Shown: in pieces, positions 19,866 through 28,790 of the stretch
How positions within the stretch are numbered: position 1 is the stretch's first letter
Layout of the letters: each line of letters begins with the position of its first letter
Assembly (NCBI GenBank): GCA_020636095.1
Contig: JACJYN010000002.1
Location: forward strand, 2,217,739 to 2,281,738
Source of the DNA: Lewinellaceae bacterium
Lineage (GTDB): Bacteria > Bacteroidota > Bacteroidia > Chitinophagales > Saprospiraceae
DNA: 64,000 bases
Direction of reading: 5' to 3'
Program-made: the position numbers and the translations under genes
The notes under the pieces: generated by a model
Databases searched by the model: none
What the model was told of the DNA's origin: nothing
What the model saw: the letters and a program-made list of their open reading frames with translations, nothing else

Positions 19866-20729
19866 ATGAAAATCACCTTTATCGGCCTGGGCATCATGGG
19901 CAGCCGCATGGCGGCGAATTTATTGAAAAATGGGGTGGATGTAACGGTGTGGAACCGTTCCGAAGCTCCGGTGGAAGAACTGAAGGCCAAGGGCGCCAGA
20001 TCAGCACCCTCGGCGAACGAAGCAGTAGCGGGTGCAGATTTCGTATTCAGCATGCTTTCCACGCCGGAAGTTGTAGAAATGATTTTTCTGGAGGAAGGGG
20101 GCGTTCTGTCCAATATGCAGAACGGCGCCATCTGGGTGGATTGCTCTACTGTGAACCCCTCCTTCAGCCTACGGGCGGCGGCTGTGACGGAAAAAGCCGG
20201 CATCCGGTTTATTGACGCGCCGGTAGCCGGCACCAAACCGCAGGCGGCCAATGCGGAACTCGTTTTTTTTGTTGGCGCGGAGAAAAGCCTGCTGGAAACA
20301 ATACAACCCTATCTGAATATGATGGGCAACAAAGTCCTTCATATCGGCGAAACCGGCAAGGGAGCCTCCTTCAAGATGCTGGTCAACATCATGCTGGCCC
20401 AGTCCATGGCCATCTTTTCGGAAGCTGTGCTGCTGGGCGAAAAGATGGGGCTGTCCAAAACGTTTTTGCTGAACGTCATTCCCAATCTGGCCGTATCCGC
20501 CCCCTTCACCAAAGCCAAGGCCGAGATGGTGCGCCATGACGATTACGAAGTGCAGTTCCCGCTGGAACTAATGCACAAAGACCTGCATCTGGCCGCCCTC
20601 ACCGCCTACGAGCTGAAGCAGCCGCTCTACCTGGCCAATATGACGAAGGAGCTGTACGCCGAAGCCAGTAAAAAGGGGATGGGGCGGCTGGATTTTGCGG
20701 CCATCCACAAATTCCTGGAGGAGCGGTAG
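19866..20729 (+). CDS. NAD(P)-dependent beta-hydroxyacid dehydrogenase (3-hydroxyisobutyrate dehydrogenase family)
   Basis: A 287-residue cytoplasmic reductase. The Rossmann start MKITFIGLGIMGSRMAANLL has the GxGxMG motif, followed by TVWNRS. The substrate loop DAPVAGTKPQA replaces the more usual DAPVSGG, and GKGASFKMLVN carries the catalytic Lys. Family members oxidise 3-hydroxyisobutyrate or reduce glyoxylate/succinic semialdehyde; the P-V-A-G-T-K variant is found in glyoxylate reductase-like groups. Frame intact. It converges on the hydrolase gene, whose stop is 6 bp beyond. Confidence 0.87.
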   Translation: MKITFIGLGIMGSRMAANLLKNGVDVTVWNRSEAPVEELKAKGARSAPSANEAVAGADFVFSMLSTPEVVEMIFLEEGGVLSNMQNGAIWVDCSTVNPSFSLRAAAVTEKAGIRFIDAPVAGTKPQAANAELVFFVGAEKSLLETIQPYLNMMGNKVLHIGETGKGASFKMLVNIMLAQSMAIFSEAVLLGEKMGLSKTFLLNVIPNLAVSAPFTKAKAEMVRHDDYEVQFPLELMHKDLHLAALTAYELKQPLYLANMTKELYAEASKKGMGRLDFAAIHKFLEER

Positions 20730-20735
20730 GCCCCG

Positions 20736-22330
20736 TCATTTGGGTTGAAATTCCACCTCCAGGTACTGGACCCTGGTATCCTTTTCCGGCGTGAGCGTAA
20801 AGAAAACGCTGACGGTACATTTTCAGCCTCCATGCTAAAGCCTCCCCGCAACTGGTTGAGCGGTTCTATACCGACGACGGACCGGATGGTACTTCGCTTT
20901 GTCCAGGTATCCCCCGGATATCAGTAATCCGGTGTTCGCGGGAATGGTCCAGATAAAAATTTTCGGTACCAGTATGGCGGCTTCCAGCTGAGCGTCCCAG
21001 GTTTGGAGGAGTTGGACAACCTGCTCCTGGCGCTGCAACAAAATATCGGATACCGGAAGCTTTCGGGGCTCCAGGTAGAGGGAGTCGAAAAGCAAGGCTT
21101 CAATTTCCTTCAGGGGCATAGAGTACCGGTATAGGTCAGGTTGCCGAACGCCATCACGCCTACGCCATACTCCGGATAGAAAATGTAATTGCTGCCGAAC
21201 CCCGGCAGGGCGCCGCCGTGGGAAACCCTCGCCCTGTCCTCGCAGTTCCGGGTGATGCCCAGGTAGTAGCCGTAGCCCGTTACCGAAGGGCAGGGCTCAC
21301 CGTTGGCGCCTGTTCCGCCGGTATTCAGGCGCGGAAATTGCGGCGTATGCATCTCCCGCAGCGTGCTTCGTCTGGTAAAGGTACCTTATCCTCCCCGCTC
21401 CGGGTAAAGTACCATGCCGACAAATGCAAGCGGACGTACCTGCTGAAGTCCTCGATCGTGGTGATCAGGTACCGCCCATGGCGCCGTATACCCGTCGTGC
21501 AGCATGGGTTCATCCTTCCACTGTTCGTCTTCCCAGCGGTAGCCGGATACCAACTGCCCTTCCGGCACATCGGCGTATTCCCAGTAGGTGTGTTCCATAC
21601 CGAGGGGCAGCAGGATGTTCTGCCGGATATAATCCTGGTAGGGCATGCCGGCAACCCGGGAGACGATGTTTCCCAGCAGGGCATAGCCCAGGTTGCTGTA
21701 TTCGAACTGCACGGAGGGCACATTGAAAAGGACACCCCGTCCCGGATCAGGTACCAATGAGGGTTTCATCCGTTACGGTAAGCTGGCGGTCGCCCCAGGG
21801 TTGTCCTCGGGGAAGCCTGCCGTCATGGTGAGCAGGTTCTCGATATCGATCGGAGGGGCGTCGTCGGTGAGGTAATCCAGTACCGGACATTTCGGGAATA
21901 TAACGGCTTACCGGATCGCTCAGGGAGAGCTTCCTTCGTCCCGCAATTTCAGAATAACCGATGGTACCTGTGAAACTCTTGGTCATGGAAGCGATGCGGA
22001 AGGCCGAGCGGGTAGTGGTAAGGCGTTTCTGTCCAAGGTGGATCAAACCCGTAGCGCCTGACACGGCAAGGGAATCATCGACCACCACGCCCCATACCAG
22101 CCTGGGGATCTTCCTGGCAGCACTATGGGCTTTGAACAATTGCTCGAAGGTACCGAAGCGGCACCCTGCACTTTTTTGAGTCGGCCATCATCTGCAAAAG
22201 CCGGCGGCCGGTAGGAAGCCGGGGGAAGCCCGACTGCTGCTTTCGCGTCGGAATTCCCACGCTGCTGGGCATAACCCGGGGAAAAAGAGAAGGCAAATAC
22301 GAGACAAAAGAGAATGGGAATAAGTTTCAT
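20736..22330 (-). CDS. Class C beta-lactamase-like serine hydrolase, frame broken
   Basis: A secreted hydrolase of the beta-lactamase/D-Ala-D-Ala peptidase superfamily, about 525 residues. The N-terminal signal peptide is MKLIPILFCLVFAFSFSPGYAQ. The active-site SxxK is SMTKSFT (near 21985), the YxN motif is YSNLGYALLGN (near 21690), and the C-terminal HGG is VSHGGALPGFGSNYIFYPEY (near 21205). A trailing domain of about 130 residues ends VQYLEVEFQPK. At least six breaks are mended by deleting a TA (20816, 21119, 21382, 21470, 21752, 22151); for example the family block GAMGGLITTIEDFSRYV reappears when the TA at 21470 is removed. A few 1-bp slips remain. Enzyme substrate unknown; likely peptides or esters in the periplasm. 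Confidence 0.8.
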
Positions 22331-22388
22331 CGGTTTTGTTTATCGCAATTTACAAATATCAGCCCATAACAATCCTTATCTTTGCCCT

Positions 22389-22640
22389 ATGCCGACACCG
22401 GAAAAATACGTTCCCATAGACTGCAATTTTTACGACCGCATCGAAGCGGCCATTGTGCAACGCAGGATCGTGCGCCTGGAATATCAGGGCGCCAGCGGGC
22501 AATCTGTCCTGGCCGAAACCATGTTAAAGGATACCCAAACAAAAGAGGGCGAGGAATTCCTCCTGCTGCCCTCCGGCGAGCAGATCCGCATGGACCGCAT
22601 CATCAGCCTCGATGGGGCGCCTGTGCCAAAAAGTTGTTAG
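22389..22640 (+). CDS. Rof-like (Rho-binding antiterminator family) protein
   Basis: An 83-residue protein starting MPTPEKYVPIDCNFYDRIEA. The pattern Y-x-PI-(D/N)-C-x-x-YD-x-x-E-x-A at the start, and GEQIRMDRIISLDG at the end, match the Rof/YaeO family, in which the E. coli member binds Rho and inhibits termination. Other stretches are loosely conserved. A TATCTTTG sequence at 22377-22384, resembling a Bacteroidota -7 box, ends only four bases before the ATG, so the transcript may be nearly leaderless. It diverges from the hydrolase gene and lies 5 bp before the DUF6713 gene, with which it probably forms an operon. Confidence 0.65.
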   Translation: MPTPEKYVPIDCNFYDRIEAAIVQRRIVRLEYQGASGQSVLAETMLKDTQTKEGEEFLLLPSGEQIRMDRIISLDGAPVPKSC

Positions 22641-22645
22641 CCCAT

Positions 22646-22996
22646 ATGGACCATGTCTTCTTCTACATCGCCCTGGCCTTCCTCCTCACCCATGAGATGG
22701 ACGCCGTGCGCTGCCACGAATGGCGGATCTTTCCTGGATTGTCAAGGCTGAAGGACCAAACCGGTTTTGTGGTTTTCACCCTTCTGCACGTACCTCTCTA
22801 TGCACTCTTGTTCTGGGGGCTCTTCGGGAGGGAAGACAATGAGGCCCTGATCCGGGGGCTGAATGTATTTTTCATCGTTCACGTCGGGCTGCATCTGCTC
22901 TTTCTGAAGCATCCGAAGAATGAATTCACCTCTGCCCTTTCCTGGATCCTTATTGCCGGCGCCGGCTTGTTCGGCTTACTCAGCCTGCTGGTTTAA
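22646..22996 (+). CDS. DUF6713-like small membrane protein
   Basis: A 116-residue protein with four hydrophobic helices. The N-terminal block FFYIALAFLLTHEMDAVRCH followed by EWRIFP is characteristic of DUF6713-type membrane proteins of unknown function, with a conserved HE-MDA and EWR. I selected ATG 22646 (MDHVFFYIALAFL) because the longer frame from 22382 overlaps the Rof-like gene. No enzymatic role can be assigned. Confidence 0.65.
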   Translation: MDHVFFYIALAFLLTHEMDAVRCHEWRIFPGLSRLKDQTGFVVFTLLHVPLYALLFWGLFGREDNEALIRGLNVFFIVHVGLHLLFLKHPKNEFTSALSWILIAGAGLFGLLSLLV

Positions 22997-23006
22997 CCGC
23001 TCGTCC

Positions 23007-23800
23007 CTACTCCACCACCAGCACCGAATTGATATTCCCCTCATTGACCGTCACCTCAGGATTTTCGGGGTCGGGCGTCCACACCCCATCGATGATGAGC
23101 TTGTATTCATACCTGCCCGGTTCGAGGCCGACGCGGCAGATCCACTCTCCGTTGTGGCGGGTGAAGGGCAGGGAGAGCGGGTTCCACCCGTTGAAGTCCC
23201 CGGCCAGCGTTACCAGGCGGGCTTTCGAATAGTACTTCCGTGCCGTTTCGAAGTCGCCGGTGCGAAGGTGGGCCTCCGCATAGCTATCGTATGTGTTGGC
23301 GGATTTCGGGAATGCCTGCATATTAGCGTAGAACACCTTCCGGGCGTCTTCGTAGCGGTGGCGCTCCATCAGCCGGTAGCCGATCTGGTTCATCTGCCAT
23401 TCGTTGATGCGGGCGGTGTCGAGTTGCTGTTGGTGAAATAAACCACGCCCTTTCTCTTATCCGGATAAGCGATGACGAAGCAGCGGAAAGTGTTGTTGTC
23501 CCCCCAGTGCCAGAAGGCCTTCTCCTTTGAAGTCCCCTGTAATCCCCAACCCAGGCCCCAGGAAATTTCGGGGCTCTTTGGGGCGGGGCCGGAAGAAGAA
23601 GGCGCCAACTCCACCACCGGGCTCAGGATCAATTCGACGGTAGATGCTTTTAATCCCTGGGGCTGGAGCATGGCCAGCAGGAATTTCGCGTAGTCGGCCG
23701 CTGTCGTTTGCAAAGAATGAGCGGCATTGCCCTCTTCAGGCCTGTATTTGCTGACGGGAAAGCCCAAATCGTCATGAGGAACTGCAAAATTTTCGTTACT
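23007..23800 (-). pseudogene. 5'-truncated serine hydrolase fused to a CBM48/AMPK-type glycogen-binding domain
   Basis: On the minus strand the sequence enters mid-protein at NENFAVPHDDLGFPVSKYRP and continues with TTAADYAKFLLAML and SWGLGWGLQ...FWHWGDNNTFRCF, the C-terminal third of a beta-lactamase-type hydrolase, with HWGDN in the position of HGG. A TPR-like helical stretch (MNQIGYRLMERHRYEDARKV) follows, then LVTLAGDFNGWNPLSLPF and RYEYKLIIDG, a clear AMPK/CBM48 carbohydrate-binding fold. The catalytic SxxK and YxN parts are absent. A one-base frame change lies near 23393. A MITE sits at the truncated side (23796-23946). Not functional as seen. Confidence 0.7.
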
Positions 23801-23946
23801 ATTCAGCATGGGGTCTGAAATACGCCTGACGCAAAATTTTGTAGACTTTTTCCCGCTGGAACCCCTTCTCATTCCCCTTGGAAGGGGAAGGGTGGCTTAC
23901 AAAATTTTGCTTGAGGGGTCAAATCACCACGATGCTGAATAGTTAC
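23796..23946. repeat. MITE family C (element 23801-23941, TSD GTTAC)
   Basis: A 141-bp element with terminal inverted repeats TATTCAGCAT / ATGCTGAATA and an inner pair GCAAAATTTTGTA / TACAAAATTTTGC. Both sides carry GTTAC (23796-23800 and 23942-23946), a 5-bp target duplication. No coding capacity; the centre is rich in CCCCTT/AAGGGG. Only one copy is seen here. Confidence 0.75.
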
Positions 23947-24028
23947 AAATTTTCTTCAAATGCTTCTTCTTACCCCGCCCCCTGCCGGGCAGAGCGGCCT
24001 GGCGCTGGTTATTTTCGAGTTGCTGTTT

Positions 24029-25432
24029 TTAGCGGACAGGGCTATACTTCCACACATACACCTGGAAAAATTCCGAATTCACTACTTCTTCCCTCTCCCC
24101 GAACGGCGGCTCCGGCTCCCGGAAGCCGGGGTGATTATCCGCGGCCCCCGGGCCGGATGATTCCTGCCCCTTTTTCTGGTGCAGAAAGAGCACCTGCCGG
24201 TATTTTCCCGCGGTCTCTTCATCCACCCCCTTTTCATTGCCGGTTTTGCAGTGCAGCGCCCAGCCCGCCCACCATTCCAGGCCGTGCCGGGCGATGATCA
24301 GTGAGTTTTTATTCAATTGGAGTTGGGCATTTAGCCCTTCCAGGTCATTAAAGGCCGCCTGGCTGATGACAGGCTGCTTGAAGTGCAATACGCCGGGGCT
24401 GAAGGCCAGGCAAACTGCCATCAGTCCAACAGACAGTGCATTGGCCGCCCTGGCTGGTATTCGAGGAAAAAGCAGCAGGCATAGCACCGCTTGTGGTACG
24501 AACAGCATCAACATGAAGCGCCGGGCATAATCGGCATCGATCAACGGGAAAGACAGAAAGAATATCAGGGCCAACAGTGTCGGCAGGGCCACCCGCTCCA
24601 CGGCATCCAGTTTCGCTTTGTGTTTATACCATACATACCCGCCGAGCCCCAGCAGCAGCCAGGAGAACAGGTAGCCCAGCAACTCCGGCGGGCCCAACGG
24701 GCTCAGCAAGGCAGGGCCCCGGAACAATTCGGCGGCCACCATCAGCAGCCGCCAGGCGCGGCTCGGGTCGAACAAAGCCACCACGCCCGTAGATAACACC
24801 GCCAGGGCCGCCACCGGCAGCAGCGCCCGCCGGGGCGCATAGAAGAACAGCCCCAGGCCCAGGGTGAGCGCCGCCACCACGAATACGCCAAAATGGGATA
24901 GGCCGGCCAACCCCAGGCTTATCAACCCTGCCAACATCCAGCGCCGGGAAGGGTGCCGAAGATACTTCAGCCCGAACAACAGGAAGGCGAAGAAAAAGGG
25001 AATGGCAAAGGCGTTCTTCTGGAGGTCGCCGGTGAACATCAGGGGCCAGGGCGAGGCTGCGGCAAATACCGCCACCGCAGCGCCCCGGAACAAATCCGGT
25101 TTATCAGGCGGGCGAAGTTCCCGGGCAATGAAGTACAAGGGAACGAGCAAGAGCGGCAGAAAAAGGCTGTCCACCGTTTTGACCACCGGAATGATCCAGC
25201 TTTCCGCCGGTGTTGCGGAAAATACGGCCAGTACTTTCACCCAAAAGGCATTGAACCAGAAATACAACGGCATATCGGCAAACCCCAGCCGGCCGTTCTC
25301 CAGCAGGCTGCGCACCTGCAGGGGATAGTAGCCGCCATTGACGCCGGGGATGAGCTCCTGCCGGAAGTGGAGGGACAGGCGCAGAGCGACAGCCAACAGG
25401 AAAATGAAGAAGAAGATGATCTTTCGGCCCAT
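24029..25432 (-). CDS. Polytopic membrane protein, glycosyltransferase-39/GT-C-like
   Basis: A 467-residue protein with about ten hydrophobic segments. The N-terminus MGRKIIFFFIFLLAVALRLS followed by a short extracytoplasmic loop with PGVNGGYYPLQVRSLLENG and then FADMPLYFWFNA resembles GT-C-fold enzymes, where acidic residues in the first loop contact a lipid-linked sugar. A soluble C-terminal part of about 110 residues follows. I do not see the canonical DxD or DE pair clearly, so the substrate is unknown. The frame is intact, in contrast to flanking genes. It is transcribed away from the terminator at 25461-25503. Confidence 0.6.
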   Translation of the reverse strand: MGRKIIFFFIFLLAVALRLSLHFRQELIPGVNGGYYPLQVRSLLENGRLGFADMPLYFWFNAFWVKVLAVFSATPAESWIIPVVKTVDSLFLPLLLVPLYFIARELRPPDKPDLFRGAAVAVFAAASPWPLMFTGDLQKNAFAIPFFFAFLLFGLKYLRHPSRRWMLAGLISLGLAGLSHFGVFVVAALTLGLGLFFYAPRRALLPVAALAVLSTGVVALFDPSRAWRLLMVAAELFRGPALLSPLGPPELLGYLFSWLLLGLGGYVWYKHKAKLDAVERVALPTLLALIFFLSFPLIDADYARRFMLMLFVPQAVLCLLLFPRIPARAANALSVGLMAVCLAFSPGVLHFKQPVISQAAFNDLEGLNAQLQLNKNSLIIARHGLEWWAGWALHCKTGNEKGVDEETAGKYRQVLFLHQKKGQESSGPGAADNHPGFREPEPPFGEREEVVNSEFFQVYVWKYSPVR

Positions 25433-25460
25433 AATAAGGCCAAATTAAGGGTTGTTTCTT

Positions 25461-25503
25461 TAAAAAACCTCCGAGGTTTTGAAAACCTCGGAGGTTTTTT
25501 AAA
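25461..25503. terminator. Strong bidirectional-looking terminator hairpin
   Basis: AAAAAACCTCCGAGGTTTT and AAAACCTCGGAGGTTTTTT form a near-perfect stem with a 1-base centre, flanked by A- and T-runs on both sides. It lies 31 bp past the stop of the lipoprotein gene and can terminate its minus-strand transcript. Confidence 0.85.
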
Positions 25504-25533
25504 GAACTGGTTTTTTGGAACTATTAGGCTATC

Positions 25534-26097
25534 CTACTTAAAAATCGTGATCCAGCCCTGCGCCGTACCAGAACCATAGCCGGTTTCCGGATCGGTAACC
25601 CCATCATCCCCTCTGACATTCCCGACAGCGCCTTCATAGCGCCCGGTGCCGCCTACAATATCCAGGTCAGCCGAAAAATTGCCGTTGAAGAAAACTTCGT
25701 AATCGCCTTCCCACCATATCTGATCGCCATTGGCGCCGGTCCAGATACCATGGCTTCCGGTGATGACTATTTTGTTTTCAGCCAAATCGCAGGTTCCGTG
25801 TTCCCAGGGGCTTTCCATCCTATTGAGTTTACCCATATGAGTAGCATGGCCTCGCATCCACCCTTTGGCGGGTATGGTAACGCCGCAGGGAGGGTCGCAG
25901 TCGCACGGTTTCCTTGCCACGGAATAGTCGATGGTGGCCTCCACCCAGATTTTCATGGGTTTGGTTACGCTTTCCTTAGCACGTACATCAATGGCTGCCG
26001 ATCCATCCGGCACATCGGCGGGGGTTGGCACGTCTTCCGTACAAGCTGCCAGGAAGAGCAGCAGGGCGGGGATCAAAAAGAATTTCAGCGTTTTCAT
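25534..26097 (-). CDS. Lipoprotein with a beta-rich domain, unknown function
   Basis: A 187-residue protein. The start MKTLKFFLIPALLLFLAACT has a lipobox (LAAC), so it is lipid-anchored. A Pro/Asp-rich linker is followed by a Cys-rich segment (PCDCDPPCG) and strands such as ITGSHGIWTGANGDQIWWEG and VGGTGRYEGAVGNVRG. The GGTGRYEGAxG motif occurs in allene oxide cyclase-like barrel proteins; I give this as resemblance only. Frame intact. Its neighbour on the same strand is the Kelch gene, 125 bp upstream, so co-transcription is possible. Confidence 0.65.
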   Translation of the reverse strand: MKTLKFFLIPALLLFLAACTEDVPTPADVPDGSAAIDVRAKESVTKPMKIWVEATIDYSVARKPCDCDPPCGVTIPAKGWMRGHATHMGKLNRMESPWEHGTCDLAENKIVITGSHGIWTGANGDQIWWEGDYEVFFNGNFSADLDIVGGTGRYEGAVGNVRGDDGVTDPETGYGSGTAQGWITIFK

Positions 26098-26222
26098 GGT
26101 TTTTGTTTTTGGAGCGCGGCCCTGCGGCCCGCAAACAAGTTTTTAGAAGGGCAAAGGCCCCCTCCACGCTGGCCGCAGGCCCGTGTTCCGGTGAGAAATA
26201 AAATAGCTGACTTGGGATTGCC

Positions 26223-28372
26223 CTACTTTGTCAGCACACACCTTCTCGTTTCCGTAAATCCATTCGTTCTCAACTGATACAGGTACATCCCGGCCGGAAT
26301 TTTACCAACGTTCCATTCAACCGAATAGGATCCCGCGGCCTGTAAGCCATCTGCCAGCCGCGCCACTTCGCGCCCTGCGAGGTTGAACACCCGAAGGCTG
26401 ACGTAGCCCGCTTGTTGCAATTCATAGGAAATCGTCGTCTGCCCGCTGAAGGGGTTCGGTTGGTTTTGGTGTAAAACAAATGGCGCTTCCTCAAGCTCAA
26501 CCGCCGCATTCACTACGGGAAGGCAATATTGCAGCACCGTTTCGGACACCTTTTTTCCCCGAGCGCCGGTAAAAAAAAAAACAGCGCCCCTCAATTCCAT
26601 AGATGCAGTTATCCACTAATGCCGAAGCAAAAGCGGCTTTAGGTTCCGGCATATCATCCGTTTCCGCCCAGCTATCCGTTTCCGGGTCGTATTGAATGAT
26701 ATCCGGAAGCGGAGTGGTGTCATCCAGGGCGCCTCCGTAGGCATACAAGAGATCATTGACGACAGCCGAACCAAATATAGACCTGGTTTGAGGCATCTCC
26801 ATTTTCTCCATCCAGGTATCGGTCGCCGGGTCATATACTTCCAGTACATCCTTGTATCCGGATGCATTTACACCTCCCATCGCATATATCTTCCCATTCA
26901 AGGCTTCTGCACAGAAGCCTGAACGGGCAGTCGGCATCGGGGCTTTCGTTTGCCAGGTATCCGTAACCGGATCGTACATTTCAACTTTATTGGTTCGGTT
27001 GGGCCAGGCGGTGGTGCCGCCGATGACATAAAGCTTGCCACCCACAACAGCTGCAGAAAGATATCCCCTGGCCGTCGGCATCGGGGCTTTTTGTTCCCAG
27101 CTATCCATCGCCGGGTCATACACGAAGAGGGTCTTCTTTGACATCCCCAAATCCGTAAACTGGGTTTGGCCGCCGGCCACGTAAATTTTCCCTCCGATCA
27201 CCCCCGCCGCTGCGCCATGGATCGGTTCCGGAAGGCTCTGCCGGTTTTGCCAGGCATCCGTTTCCGGATCATACCGTTCTACCACATTGCTGATCTCTGT
27301 TACGGAATAAGCCCCGCCAATGACGTATATTTTTCCATCTACGACACCGCTGGCGCTGTAAGCCCGGGGCGTCGTGATGGGCGTTTTGTAGGCCCAGCCT
27401 TCGGCGGAAGGTTCAAATTCATACATGATCACCGATGCTGTAGTTGCCGGGGGGGAGGAGGGATGAAAAGGGCTCCAATGCCCCTGTGATGGCGTAAAGG
27501 CGGTTGCCGACAACGGCATTGGCGCACACTGCTTTTTTTTCGGGAATGGTTCCTATATTTTCCCAAAGGCCCGTTTCGGGGTCAAACTCGAAGAAATCCT
27601 GGGAAGCGGTGGGAGAGGTATTATTGATACCGCCATACACGTATATCTTGCCTCCATAAGTTGCCGAACCGAAATACCCGACGGTACCGGCGGCGGGTTG
27701 TCTTCCAGTTTCCAGTTGTCCGTCGCAGGATCATAGGATTCCACTGAGGAGGGCCCATCCCCAATTCCATCGACGATATAAATTTTGTCCCCCACTACCT
27801 GCGCCAGAATATTGGTACCGGGCTTGTTGCATGCTGTCCATCCATAACCCAGGTATCGGACAGCGGGTCATACCTTTCCACTGTTTTTACCGAGATATGA
27901 TCGCCTATTCTTCCCCTATTGCATAGATATAGCCGCCGAAGGCGCAGGCCGTCAGGTGAGAGCGGCCGTTGGGCATACTCGCTTTTTCCGACCAGGCATT
28001 CTGAATGGGATCGTACTCATAAACTACAGCGTAACCTTCCGTGGAGTAATAATCCGACTTACCTCCCATCACGTATATCTTCCCGTTGGCCACTGCCGCA
28101 GCCGGCGCAAAGAGCGGAACCGGCAGGCTGGCTATGGTAACATCCCAGGTATCTGTTTCCGGATCGTACCTTTCTACAGCGGCGCTCCCTTCCGCACGGG
28201 TAAGGCCACCGCCGATGACGTAAATTTTGCCGTCCAGCACACTGCATGTTACATAAGCCCTGCCCGTGGGAATGGGGTTTTTATATACCCATTCTTCCTG
28301 AGCTTGTGCCGTAGCCCGGAACAGCAGCGTGGCCATAACGGCCAGCAATACAATTGTCATTGTCTGTTTCAT
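26223..28372 (-). CDS. Secreted Kelch-repeat protein with T9SS sorting domain, frame broken
   Basis: About 715 codons. After the signal peptide (MKQTMTIVLLAVMATLLFRA TAQA) come at least eleven Kelch blades, each with a GKIYVIGG strand and a YDPxTDTW turn, forming one or two beta-propellers. The C-terminal 80 residues (NQPNPFSGQTTISYEL to RRCVLTK) form a type A T9SS sorting domain, so the product is exported and attached at the surface. Breaks at 27685, 27816 and 27906 are cured by removing TA. Others are homopolymer slips: a C-run at about 27450, and an A-run of ten at about 26573 that separates the propeller from the sorting domain. Ligand unknown; possibly carbohydrate. Confidence 0.8.
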
Positions 28373-28587
28373 ATATGGTTTTTTTTGAATTTAATTTACT
28401 CCATCCCAGGCTCAGCGATGAAGGACTATTGTTCCAAGGTTTGGACTATTGTTGCAGGGCGGGTTGCCGGGTAGAATAAGAGTAAGCCTTGCTTGCTTCG
28501 GGGACGAGGTATTTTGGCCTTTGTTTCCCGGGTTCTGGCTATATTGTCATATTGCCATATTGTTGTCTTCAAGCAGCCAGATTCCCC

Positions 28588-28754
28588 TAAGAGCGTGTTG
28601 GGGATTTACCCTTTGGCCTGCAAATGTGCATCTTTTGAACCTCATTTCGCCATTTTTTCGCCACGTAGCGATGCTATGCGGCTCAAAAATGGCTTCCTGA
28701 GAACCAAAATCTGCTCATTTTCGACATCAAAAGTAAATCCCCAACACGCTCTAA
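28588..28754. repeat. MITE family A, copy 2 (element 28591-28751, TSD TAA)
   Basis: A 161-bp element with perfect 20-bp terminal inverted repeats GAGCGTGTTGGGGATTTAC(C/T), flanked by TAA at 28588-28590 and 28752-28754. It differs from copy 1 at a single base in the left repeat. The rest of the 28373-28790 interval shows no gene. Confidence 0.88.
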
Positions 28755-28790
28755 AAACCACTCCTTAAGCCAACAATATTACCATATAGC

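Noticed and set aside
18875..20251. 458-codon open frame on the minus strand
   Set aside because: It lies entirely opposite the AlkD-like and dehydrogenase genes, whose protein motifs are unmistakable; the sequence is low-complexity Pro/Arg/Leu text typical of a shadow frame.
24029..24300. Plus-strand frames downstream of the truncated hydrolase
   Set aside because: Pro/Arg-rich shadow of the intact membrane protein gene on the minus strand.
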